From Streptomyces sp. B93 (GTDB taxonomy: Bacteria > Actinomycetota > Actinomycetes > Streptomycetales > Streptomycetaceae), in contig NZ_JAGPXL010000034.1 in assembly GCF_018070565.1 (NCBI RefSeq), positions 1-64,000 of the forward strand: 64,000 nucleotides of DNA, read 5' to 3'. Position 1 is the first letter of the stretch; every line of letters starts with the position of its first letter. The notes beneath the pieces are model-generated. The model did no database searches. It was not told the origin of the DNA and saw only the letters and a program-made list of their open reading frames with translations. Both the position numbers and the translations under genes were made by a program. Below are positions 40,778-49,266 of the stretch, piece after piece.

Positions 40778-42529
40778 TCAGTTCCCCGCCTTCACGGCCG
40801 GCCGCTCCTCCAGCGCCCCGACCTCGGGGTGGTGGGCGTCGAACGCCGGGGACTCGGAGCGGATGCGCGGGAGGGTGGTGAAGTTGTGGCGCGGGGGCGG
40901 GCAGGAGGTGGCCCACTCCAGGGAGCGGCCGTAGCCCCAGGGGTCGTCGACGGCGACCGGCCTGCCGTACCTGGCGGTCTTCCAGACGTTGTAGAAGAAC
41001 GGGAGGACCGAGAGGCCGAGGAGGAACGAGCCGATCGTGGACAGGGTGTTGAGGGCGGTGAAGCCGTCGGCCGCGAGGTAGTCCGCGTAGCGGCGGGGCA
41101 TGCCCTCGGTACCCAGCCAGTGCTGGACCAGGAAGGTGAGGTGGAAGCCGACCGTGAGGGTCCAGAAGGTGATCTTGCCGAGGCGTTCGTCGAGCATCTT
41201 GCCGGTGAACTTGGGCCACCAGAAGTGGAATCCGGCGAACATCGCGTACACGACCGTGCCGAAGACCGTGTAGTGGAAGTGCGCCACCACGAAGTACGAG
41301 TCGGACAGGTGGAAGTCCATCGGCGGTGAGGCCAGGATGACGCCGGTCAGACCGCCGAAGACGAAGGTGATCAGGAAGCCCGTCGTCCACAGCATGGGGG
41401 TCTCGAAGGAGAGACTGCCCCTCCACATCGTGCCGATCCAGTTGAAGAACTTCACGCCCGTCGGCACCGCGATCAGGAACGTCATGAAGGAGAAGAACGG
41501 CAGCAACACCCCGCCGGTGGTGTACATGTGGTGCGCCCACACCGTCACCGAGAGGCCCGCGATGGCGATCGTGGCGGCGATCAGGCCCGAGTAGCCGAAC
41601 ATCGGCTTACGGGAGAAGACCGGGATCACCTCGGAGACGATGCCGAAGAACGGCAGCGCGAGGATGTAGACCTCGGGATGGCCGAAGAACCAGAACAGGT
41701 GCTGCCACAGCAGCGCGCCGCCGTTGGACGGGTCGAAGATGTGGCTGCCGAACTTGCGGTCGCACTCCAGCGCGAACAGGGCCGCCGCCAGCACCGGGAA
41801 CACGATCAGGACCAGCAGCGAGGTCAGCAGCACGTTCCAGGTGAAGATCGACATCCGGAACATGGTCATGCCGGGCGCCCGCATACAGATGATCGTGGTG
41901 ATGAAGTTGACCGCGCCGAGGATCGAACCGAACCCGGAGAGCGCCACGCCCATGATCCACAGGTCGGCGCCGAGGCCGGGCGAGTAGACCGAGTTGGACA
42001 GCGGGGCGTACAGGAACCACCCGAAGTCGGCCGCACCGCCCGGCGTGAGGAAGCCGAACGCCGCGATCGACGAACCGAACAGGAACAGCCAGTAGGCGAG
42101 CATGTTCAGGCGCGGGAAGGCCACGTCCGGGGCGCCGATCTGCAACGGCATGATCCAGTTGGCGAAGCCGGTGAACAGCGGCATCGCGAACATCAGCAGC
42201 ATGATCGAGCCGTGCATGGTGAACGCCTGGTTGAACTGCTCGTTCGACATGATCTGCATGCCGGGACGCGCCAGTTCGGCCCGCATCATCAGCGCCAGCG
42301 CACCGCCCACCACGAAGAACACCAGCGCGGTGACCAGGTACATCGTCCCGATCTTCTTGTGGTCGGTGGTCGTCAGCCACTCCACCCAGGACGGACGCGC
42401 GGGCGCCCGCGTCTGCCCGGCCCCGGCCTCCCCGACCGCGACCGCCTCCGCGGTCCCCACCTGCTGTATGTGCCCCTCGTCCACCGGTACCCGTTCCCAT
42501 CCGCTGAGGTCATGCGTGCCGCCGCACAT
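40778..42529 (-). CDS. ctaD: Cytochrome c oxidase subunit I (orphan ctaD)
   Basis: A roughly 583-residue haem-copper oxidase subunit with 12 helices, proton-pumping in respiration. Motifs: HGSIMLLMFAMP (low-spin haem region), WFFGHPEVYILALP (His-Tyr cross-link), VWAHHMYTTGG (Cu-B histidines) and VVAHFHYTVFGT (haem ligands). No ctaC/E/F or qcr genes are nearby, so this is an extra copy. The start is uncertain: ATG 42529 has no ribosome site; an in-frame GTG at 42484 is possible. The main subunit copy is presumably elsewhere. Confidence 0.95.
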   Translation of the reverse strand: MCGGTHDLSGWERVPVDEGHIQQVGTAEAVAVGEAGAGQTRAPARPSWVEWLTTTDHKKIGTMYLVTALVFFVVGGALALMMRAELARPGMQIMSNEQFNQAFTMHGSIMLLMFAMPLFTGFANWIMPLQIGAPDVAFPRLNMLAYWLFLFGSSIAAFGFLTPGGAADFGWFLYAPLSNSVYSPGLGADLWIMGVALSGFGSILGAVNFITTIICMRAPGMTMFRMSIFTWNVLLTSLLVLIVFPVLAAALFALECDRKFGSHIFDPSNGGALLWQHLFWFFGHPEVYILALPFFGIVSEVIPVFSRKPMFGYSGLIAATIAIAGLSVTVWAHHMYTTGGVLLPFFSFMTFLIAVPTGVKFFNWIGTMWRGSLSFETPMLWTTGFLITFVFGGLTGVILASPPMDFHLSDSYFVVAHFHYTVFGTVVYAMFAGFHFWWPKFTGKMLDERLGKITFWTLTVGFHLTFLVQHWLGTEGMPRRYADYLAADGFTALNTLSTIGSFLLGLSVLPFFYNVWKTARYGRPVAVDDPWGYGRSLEWATSCPPPRHNFTTLPRIRSESPAFDAHHPEVGALEERPAVKAGN

Positions 42530-42581
42530 GATCGTCGCCGGGGTACAGGGACCGGCCAGGGCCGAACAGCCCTGTTTGGGT

Positions 42582-42617
42582 CCCGGGTGGGAGGGACCAT
42601 CGGCCCTCCCACCCGGG
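42582..42617 (-). terminator. Hairpin terminator after the 31-codon ORF
   Basis: Arms CCCGGGTGGGAGGG (42582-42595) and CCCTCCCACCCGGG (42604-42617), 8-base loop. On the minus strand it lies 9 bases after the stop of the micro-ORF, separating it from ctaD. Confidence 0.8.
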
Positions 42618-42626
42618 GGAGGCCCG

Positions 42627-42722
42627 TTACATCATTCCGCCTTGCCCGAACATGCTGTTCGCTATAGCAATGTACGGCAGACAGGTCAGGGCGAAGAACA
42701 GACGGAGAGCGGGGATTTTCAT
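42627..42722 (-). CDS. 31-residue membrane or secreted micro-protein
   Basis: Minus-strand ORF ATG 42722 to TAA 42627. The product starts MKIPALRLFFALTC, continues with a hydrophobic segment to about residue 20, then NSMFGQGGMM. It reads like a lone signal peptide or membrane anchor. Codon use (AAA, ATT, GCT, ATA, TAA stop) is unlike Streptomyces genes. TAATAC lies 9 bases before the ATG, so the transcript may be leaderless. A perfect terminator follows. No database match is possible here; the ORF may be real or not. Confidence 0.5.
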   Translation of the reverse strand: MKIPALRLFFALTCLPYIAIANSMFGQGGMM

Positions 42723-42823
42723 GTTGTGGAGTATTACCTTCCAACGTTTCTGAACTCGCACACACACCGACGACACACGCCATCCGGGTCAAGCGTGAAA
42801 CCGGCGTCGACGGCGATCAGACC

Positions 42824-45800
42824 CTATCGCGGTGCACGAAGCCCGCGCATCTCAGCGAGCGCCCGAGCGGCTCGGTCCTCCTCCGCCGGAGCTGCGATCC
42901 GCCGGCTGATTGCCCGGCTTTCTTCCAAATGCGCCACCGCCTGCGCCATGCGGCCCGTCGCGCGCTCCGTGAGGGCCAGGTCGTACAGCACGTCCGCCTC
43001 TTCACTCACGGCGTGAATGCGACGGATGACGGACAACGCGGCGACGTGCCAGGGCAGCGCCTCCTCGGCCCGGCCAGCCGAGCGGTGGGCCCTGCCCGTG
43101 CCGTTCAGGGCGATGGCCTCGGCCCTGCGGTCCCCCACGGCCCGCAGCACCGGAAGGGCGTCCTCATAGAGAGCGAGAGCCTCTTCGGTTTTCCCCAGGG
43201 CGTCCAGGACGCTCGCCAGATTCATGCGGAGGGTGGCTTTCTCCCGCCTGTTCCCCATTTCCTCCGCAACGTTTATCGCCTCACGGTAGGCCCTTTCCGC
43301 GGCCTCCGAGTCACCCATGCGCTGAAACAACTTCGCGGTGTTATTGAGGACACTGTAACGCCCTCGACCATCCCCCAGTTCCGTGAAATCGGTGAGCGCC
43401 AGGCTGAAGCATTCCAGCGCCTGCTGATTCTCCGCCAGGTGGAGATGGGCGATCCCCAGCATGTTCCGGCTGCGCGCCATCTGGCGTTTATTGTTTATTT
43501 GCGTAAGAAAATTGATTGAGTGCTGATGCAAGGTTCGCACCTGCGCGTACTGGCCGGTCTGCCACAGCGGGATCGACAGCTGGTGGATGCACTCGCTCTC
43601 CAGCTCCAGGTCGCCGAGGGCGCGTGCGGCCTCCAGGGCCTCGTTGGCGACGGAGATCCCCTCGGCGTAGCGGGCACTGTGGTTGTAGACGGCGCTGAGG
43701 TCGAGCAGAGCACGGGCCCGAGCCGCGCGGTCGGCGGCGGCGTCCCAGTGGTCGACGGCCCGCCGCAGCAGGGGCTCGGCGGTGACGAGATGTCCCTCCA
43801 TCTCCAGGAAGCCGACCAACGCATGTACGCAGCAAGCGAGTTGGTGTTCCGTGCCGTGATCCGCCAGCCAGTCCAGCGTGTGCAGGAGATTGGCGCGCTC
43901 GGTGATCAGCCACTGTTCGGCCGTGTGCGCGTCGGCGAGTTCCGGGCCTGCCAGATCCGGACTTCCCGGGTCCAATTCGATGCGGGAGCGAAAGGGATAG
44001 GCCAGCCGGTCCGCCCGGTCCGCGGCCTGGACATAGTGATCCATCAGGCGGCGCACCGCTTGGCGGGAATCCTCCGCAGAGTCCTGATCACCAGTTTCGA
44101 CCAAAGAGCGGGCGTAACCGCGCAGGAGATCGTGCATGGTGAACCGGTACGGGGATTTCTCGATCACAAGATGATGTATCAGTAGCTCTTCCAGCACCCG
44201 GCCGGCCGCATCACCTGTCAGCCCGGCGAGCGCGGCCACCGCGTACTGGTCGAACTCGCTCCCCGTGTGCAGCCCGATCCGCCGGAAGACCAGTTGCTGC
44301 TCCGCCGTGAGCGCCCGGTACGTCAGCGCGAAGACGTGGGACACCGACCGCTCACCGTCGCGCAGGTGGGCCAGCCGTGCGGCACGCAGCTGGCGCGACA
44401 GGTCGGACGTCGTCCAGGAGGGACGGGCCAACAGGCGGCTGGCGGCGATCTCGATGGCGAGCGGCAGATGACCGCACATCCGGACGATGTCCGCCGTGTC
44501 GGCCGCGTCGACGCCGCTCCGTGCCCCGAGCCGCCGGGTGAACAGCGCCATCGCGTCGTCCGGCGGCAGCACGTCGAGGGAGACCGGCCGTACGCCGGGC
44601 AGTCCCGGGAGCCGGCGACGGCTGGTCACGATGACCGCTGTCGGTGAGGCACCGGGGAGCAGCGGGGCGACCTGGTCGGAGGAGGCGGCGTCATCAAGGA
44701 TCACGAGCATGCGCCGGTCATGGGCGACCGAGCGCCAGAGGGCGACCAGTTCGTCCGTCGTGTAGGGGAGTTCCTGGGAGTCCATGCCGAGCAAACGCAG
44801 GAGTTCGGTCAGAACGCGGGAGGGGGCCGTGGCCGTCCCGTCGGGGGAGCCGCCGCCCAGGGAGATGAAGAGGCGCCCGTCAGGGAACCGCTCCCGTAAT
44901 CGATGACCGATGTGGGTGGCCAGCGCGGTCTTCCCCACGCCGGGCATCCCGTCGATCGCCTCGACGGTGACCACCACCGCCGACGCTCCCAGTCCCTCAC
45001 AGAGTGCCGCGGTGAGCATGCGCACCTCGTCGCGGCGGCCGACCCAAGGGATGTCCCGGGGCAGGTTGTCCGGGACCCGGCGGGTGGGGCGGGAGGGATT
45101 CGCCCCGTCGCCGCCGTCCTTCCGGAGCAGGCCTGCCGCCGGGGTGCCGGACAGAATCCCCTGGTGGACGCGGTGCAGTCCGCGGCCCGCGTCGAGGCCG
45201 ATGTCACGGACGACGCGCTGCCGCGTGCGCTGAAGCAGCCGGGTCGCCTCGGCCGTACGGTTGCTGCCGTGCAGCGCGACGGCCAGCCGCTCGGCGAGCG
45301 CCTCGTCGAGGGGGTGTTCCTCGGCCAGGGGCAGGAGCACCGGAACGGCGTCGGCGAACTTCCCCTCGCGGAGCAGGATCTCGGTACGGGTCATCGCGGC
45401 CACGAGCCTGGTCTCACCGACGGTGGCGCGCAGGTGCTCGGCCCAGGAGCCGGTGATCCCGGCCAGCGGCTCACCGTGCCAGCAGCGTTCCGCCCGGTCC
45501 AACAGCCGTAAGGCCGCCTCCTCGTCGCCGCTGACGACGAGGGACCGGGCCTGCTCCACCCAGCTCGTGTAGCAGCGCAGGTCGACCCGGTCCGGGTCGA
45601 CGTGCATCACATAGGAGTTGGTGCGGCTGACGATCCGGGGGGCGTCGTCCCCGGCGATGCGCAGGGCGGCCCGGATCCGGCTCACATGGGCGTGCAGAGC
45701 CGGGCGGCTTTTGGCGGGCGGGTGGTCGTCCCAGATGCGGTGGACCAGGGTGTCCACGCTGACGGCGCGGCCCGCATCCCACGCGAGGGCGGCGAGGGCG

Positions 45801-45886
45801 ACCCTGGACTTCGTCGAGCCGAGGTCACTTCGGCGGTCGCCGGCCCGTATCTCGACCGCTCCTGAGAGGAGTATCTCCAACTCCAC
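42824..45886 (-). CDS. SARP-NB-ARC-TPR transcriptional regulator (AfsR type)
   Basis: A 1020-residue regulator. OmpR-like winged helix (1-95; RIWDDHPPAKSRPALHAHVSRIR), bacterial transcription activation domain (about 100-245), NB-ARC ATPase (about 280-530, Walker A GMPGVGKT at 313-320), and TPRs (about 650-1010). AfsR-type proteins turn on secondary metabolism or morphogenesis genes. Two in-frame TTA leucine codons, 126 (45509-45511) and 330 (44897-44899), suggest bldA-dependent, late translation. Codon use shifts in one AT-rich island (43485-43520). Divergent from an NB-ARC-TPR gene. Confidence 0.95.
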   Translation of the reverse strand: MELEILLSGAVEIRAGDRRSDLGSTKSRVALAALAWDAGRAVSVDTLVHRIWDDHPPAKSRPALHAHVSRIRAALRIAGDDAPRIVSRTNSYVMHVDPDRVDLRCYTSWVEQARSLVVSGDEEAALRLLDRAERCWHGEPLAGITGSWAEHLRATVGETRLVAAMTRTEILLREGKFADAVPVLLPLAEEHPLDEALAERLAVALHGSNRTAEATRLLQRTRQRVVRDIGLDAGRGLHRVHQGILSGTPAAGLLRKDGGDGANPSRPTRRVPDNLPRDIPWVGRRDEVRMLTAALCEGLGASAVVVTVEAIDGMPGVGKTALATHIGHRLRERFPDGRLFISLGGGSPDGTATAPSRVLTELLRLLGMDSQELPYTTDELVALWRSVAHDRRMLVILDDAASSDQVAPLLPGASPTAVIVTSRRRLPGLPGVRPVSLDVLPPDDAMALFTRRLGARSGVDAADTADIVRMCGHLPLAIEIAASRLLARPSWTTSDLSRQLRAARLAHLRDGERSVSHVFALTYRALTAEQQLVFRRIGLHTGSEFDQYAVAALAGLTGDAAGRVLEELLIHHLVIEKSPYRFTMHDLLRGYARSLVETGDQDSAEDSRQAVRRLMDHYVQAADRADRLAYPFRSRIELDPGSPDLAGPELADAHTAEQWLITERANLLHTLDWLADHGTEHQLACCVHALVGFLEMEGHLVTAEPLLRRAVDHWDAAADRAARARALLDLSAVYNHSARYAEGISVANEALEAARALGDLELESECIHQLSIPLWQTGQYAQVRTLHQHSINFLTQINNKRQMARSRNMLGIAHLHLAENQQALECFSLALTDFTELGDGRGRYSVLNNTAKLFQRMGDSEAAERAYREAINVAEEMGNRREKATLRMNLASVLDALGKTEEALALYEDALPVLRAVGDRRAEAIALNGTGRAHRSAGRAEEALPWHVAALSVIRRIHAVSEEADVLYDLALTERATGRMAQAVAHLEESRAISRRIAAPAEEDRAARALAEMRGLRAPR

Positions 45887-45970
45887 CAGCGTCCTCCCGC
45901 CGGTACGGCCTGCTGTCTCCGGGACGGGAGCGTGTCATGAACCTCGCATGATGGACCAGACGGCGACTCC

Positions 45971-45990
45971 ATGAGTCTCAATGAGTCTCA
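45971..45990. repeat. Tandem 10-bp repeat between divergent NB-ARC genes
   Basis: ATGAGTCTCA is repeated twice without a gap (45971-45980 and 45981-45990). Each TGAGTCTCA unit is itself an inverted repeat. It is followed by TTGACC. It lies between the SARP start (45886) and the NB-ARC gene (46074), so it may be an operator. Confidence 0.6.
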
Positions 45991-46073
45991 AATTGACCGA
46001 TAAACCTTCGATTCCGTTCGTCTCGTGCCGAGAAGGGGGAGTGACCTTCGAGGCGTCGAGAGGAGTTACGCAG

Positions 46074-48509
46074 GTGGGAGCGTTCCCTTACGACGAGCTG
46101 GAGGTGTTGTTGTCGGCCATGGCCGCCCATGGTGCACATCAGGAGTCCCCCGCGTGGCACGAGCTGGCCCGGGTGGTGGGCATCGCGGCCCGCGCGGAGG
46201 CGGCGGTCGCCCGGCTCTGGCCACCTGCCACCGGGCTGCCGCGGGAGCAGGAGACAGCGCGCTGGCGGGAACTGGCGCAGGCGCTGACCGCGATCGCCAC
46301 ACGGGACGCGGCGACAGCGAGCGCGCTGACGGACTGGCTGCGGCGGCACGCGCCACCCGGTCCGGCGTCCTCCGGGACGACCGCCAACGTCATCGGCGGG
46401 AACGCCGTGCTCCACGGCCCCAGCGTGCAGGCCGGGAACATCCATGGAGGCATCCATTTCCACCCGCCGCCGGCGGCTCCCCCACCCCCTCCTCCCGTAC
46501 CCCGGCAACTGCCGCCGGTCACCGCGCGGTTCCTCGACCGCGAGGCCGACCGGCGAGCCCTGGACGAGCTGCGCGCCCGGCATCCCGCGCACGCGCCCCT
46601 GGTCCTGGTCGTGAGCGGACTCGCGGGTGCCGGGAAGACCACCTTCGCCTGCCACTGGCTGCGCGAACACGCGAGCGGCTTCCCCGACGGCCAGCTCTAC
46701 GCCGACCTGTCCTGGCAGTCCGATGCGGGGGACAACCGGCCCGCGTCCCCCGCGACGGTCCTGGAAGCGTTCCTGATCTCCCTGGGAGCACCCTCGGTAC
46801 CGGCCGGGCTCGCACAGCGGAGCGCGCTCTGGCGCTCGTTGACCGCGCAACTGCGGCTGGCCGTCCTGCTGGACAGTGCCGTCACCGCCGCCCAGGTACG
46901 TCCGCTCCTGCCCGCCTCGCCCACCGGGCTCACCCTGGTGACCAGCAGGAACGCCCTGACCGGTCTCCGGGTGGACGGCGCGTACCTGCACCGTCTCGAG
47001 GGACTGCCGACCGAGTCCGCCGTCGAGCTGCTGGCCCTCGGCGGCGGGACGCGGGTGGCGCGGGAGCCCGCCGCAGCACACGAGGTGGTCCGGCTGTGCG
47101 GCCGTCTGCCCCTGACCGTCGGGCTGGCCTCCGCGCAACTCGCCGTGCGCCCATACCGGTCCATGTCCGCCCTGGCCGAGAGCCTGTCCCAGGGGCAGGG
47201 GGCCGCAGGGCAGCTGCACGTCGACGGAGAGGCCGTGATGCGTACCGCGCTCGACATGTCGTACGACGTACTGCCGGAGGAGAGCGCCAGGCTGTACCGG
47301 CGGATGGGGCTGCTGCCGACGGACCGTTACGACCTCATGATGCTGGCCGCGATCGCGGCTGACGGTGTGGGGACGCCGACCCTGGACGTGGTCGACACCG
47401 CCGTCCACGCCCTCGTCGAGGCCAACCTGCTGGAGGAGACGGGACCGGGCACCTACCGGTTCCACGACCTCGTCCAGCCGCACGCCCGTCGGCTCGGTGA
47501 GGAGAGGGACAACCGCGAGCAGCGCGAACGCACCATGCGCCGGTTCGTCGACTGGTGCATGGCCACCGCGGCCTCGGCGGAGCGGATCCTCACCCCGAGC
47601 CACCCCCTGCCCGGCCACGACCTCCCCGCGGACATCGTCGCGCCCACTCCCCTCTCCGGCGCGGAGGAGGCCCTGGCCTGGCTGGACACCCACCGCAACG
47701 GGTTGATGGGCGCGGTACGGCTCTGTGCTCGAGCGGGCTGGCACACGTCCTGCTGGCGCCTGGTGGACCTTCTCTGGCCGGCGGCCCAACGCTTCCGTGT
47801 CTCCGAGGTCTGGATCGAGGCGCATCGCCTCGGACTGGAGGCGGCCCGCCAGAGCGGTTCGCGACCAGGTGAGGGCCGCATGCTCACCTCCGGTGCGATC
47901 GGTCTGCGCGCCGCCGGACGGTACGAGGAGGCGGCCGGCTGGTACCGGCAGGCGCTGGAGATGGCCACGGCCGACGGGGACGCCCGACAGCAGGCGCAGG
48001 CCGTGAACGGACTGGGCCACATCAGCCTCCTGACCGGCCGGCTCGACGAGGCGCGTGCCCAGTTCGAGGAGGCGCTGCGACTGCGGGAGTCCATCGGCTA
48101 CCGCCGCGGGGCCGCGCTCAGTCGGCTGCGCCTCGGCGAGACCGCCCTGGCCGCTGGCGACTTCACCACCGCCGCGGCTCAGCTCCGCCGGGCAGGGGAC
48201 GATCTGGAGGCGATGGGAGAGGCGTACGAGGCCACCCGGGCCCTGGCCCGTCTCGGCCACGTCCTGGTCCGTGCCGGGGATCGAGCAGAAGGTGTGCGGC
48301 AGTTGTGTGAGGCGCTGGCGCGTTTCCGGGCTGGAGGCACCAGGTCGGAGTTCTGGGAGGCGCGATGCCTGGAGTGGCTGGGTATGGCCGCCGAGTCGGA
48401 GGGTGACCGGGAGCGGTCGGCTCACCACTACACGGCCGCCCGCGATCTCTTCCGTCGTCTGAGCCCCGCGGACGCCGAACGTCTGGACGACCGGCTGCGG
48501 CGCCTGTGA
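46074..48509 (+). CDS. NB-ARC ATPase with TPRs (STAND-type)
   Basis: A roughly 811-residue STAND ATPase. N-terminal helical part (1-100), then a motif HGPSVQAGNIHGGIHFH (about 115-131), a Pro-rich linker, NB-ARC (about 150-420, Walker A GLAGAGKT at 182-189), and TPRs (about 570-800). The VQAGxIxGGxHFH motif recurs in actinobacterial NB-ARC proteins. No catalytic effector domain is visible, so it may act as a sensor or a conflict-system protein. GTG at 46074 is chosen for its GAGAGGAG site; an ATG at 45981 lies in the repeat and has no ribosome site. Confidence 0.88.
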   Translation: MGAFPYDELEVLLSAMAAHGAHQESPAWHELARVVGIAARAEAAVARLWPPATGLPREQETARWRELAQALTAIATRDAATASALTDWLRRHAPPGPASSGTTANVIGGNAVLHGPSVQAGNIHGGIHFHPPPAAPPPPPPVPRQLPPVTARFLDREADRRALDELRARHPAHAPLVLVVSGLAGAGKTTFACHWLREHASGFPDGQLYADLSWQSDAGDNRPASPATVLEAFLISLGAPSVPAGLAQRSALWRSLTAQLRLAVLLDSAVTAAQVRPLLPASPTGLTLVTSRNALTGLRVDGAYLHRLEGLPTESAVELLALGGGTRVAREPAAAHEVVRLCGRLPLTVGLASAQLAVRPYRSMSALAESLSQGQGAAGQLHVDGEAVMRTALDMSYDVLPEESARLYRRMGLLPTDRYDLMMLAAIAADGVGTPTLDVVDTAVHALVEANLLEETGPGTYRFHDLVQPHARRLGEERDNREQRERTMRRFVDWCMATAASAERILTPSHPLPGHDLPADIVAPTPLSGAEEALAWLDTHRNGLMGAVRLCARAGWHTSCWRLVDLLWPAAQRFRVSEVWIEAHRLGLEAARQSGSRPGEGRMLTSGAIGLRAAGRYEEAAGWYRQALEMATADGDARQQAQAVNGLGHISLLTGRLDEARAQFEEALRLRESIGYRRGAALSRLRLGETALAAGDFTTAAAQLRRAGDDLEAMGEAYEATRALARLGHVLVRAGDRAEGVRQLCEALARFRAGGTRSEFWEARCLEWLGMAAESEGDRERSAHHYTAARDLFRRLSPADAERLDDRLRRL

Positions 48510-48654
48510 CTCCCCGCGCACACGACCCCCGGCTCGACCGCCCAGACCCACCACAGCGCCTGACCGGCCGGACCGACAGGGCTCACCACCGCACCCTGCC
48601 GGCCCGGCCGATCAGGTCAACCGTCGCCGTACCCAACCGGTCCGGCCGGCCAGA

Positions 48655-49266
48655 TCACCCCCAGGTCCGCGTCGCGACGCAGCGGAGCGCACCCGGTGGG
48701 CCTCCGGCCACGGCCCAGGCGTGGACCACCGAAGCGATGACCTGGGGTGAGACCGGAGCGCTCCGCTCGCCCTGCTCCCACCACGCCCAGCGCGCGCCCC
48801 CCACGGCGTCCCGCACACCCACGGCACACCCGGTGGCGGGGCCCGGCACCACGGCGGCGAGGCAGCCCGGATGGCCGCCGAGCAGTGCCCGCACTCGTCG
48901 GCAGGCCGCCGGACGCGGCAGCGGCACACGGCTCACGAGCACATCGGCCTGTTCCCTGAGGTCCGGCGTGCCCCGAGGCTCCATGTCGGCCCAGAGGTGC
49001 ACATCGCACGGCAGCCAGCCGGGCGGGTGCGCACACGGCGACGGACACTGGTACCGCTGGCCAGCAGCTGAGGACGACAGCGCCTCCGATCGGACCACCG
49101 CCGGTACCCGCACCGCACCCGCACGCCAGACGACACGAACCAACTGGCCCGCATGGCCGACCGCGTACGGCGCGCCGAAGCACACCGTGGCCCACCCGGC
49201 GTCCGGCGCCAGGTCCCCCACGAGCGCGGACCGGGACGTCGGCTGCCCTGGCCGTCCTCGGCCCAT
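48655..49266 (-). CDS. Unknown protein coupled to the GT-B-like protein
   Basis: A 203-residue protein of unknown family. ATG at 49266 shares a base with the stop of the upstream gene (TGATG), so it is translationally coupled. It is neutral, Gly/Ala/Pro/Arg-rich with several Cys residues (CPSPCAHPPGWLPCD) and WAWWEQG. No signal or membrane segment. The paired gene resembles a nucleotide-sugar or glycerophosphate transferase; a partner role is possible. Codon use is typical of the genome, so a real gene is likely. Confidence 0.65.
   Translation of the reverse strand: MGRGRPGQPTSRSALVGDLAPDAGWATVCFGAPYAVGHAGQLVRVVWRAGAVRVPAVVRSEALSSSAAGQRYQCPSPCAHPPGWLPCDVHLWADMEPRGTPDLREQADVLVSRVPLPRPAACRRVRALLGGHPGCLAAVVPGPATGCAVGVRDAVGGARWAWWEQGERSAPVSPQVIASVVHAWAVAGGPPGALRCVATRTWG

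Noticed and set aside
45981..46073. ATG 45981 as start of the NB-ARC gene
   Set aside because: It lies inside the tandem repeat and has no ribosome site; GTG 46074 has GAGAGGAG.
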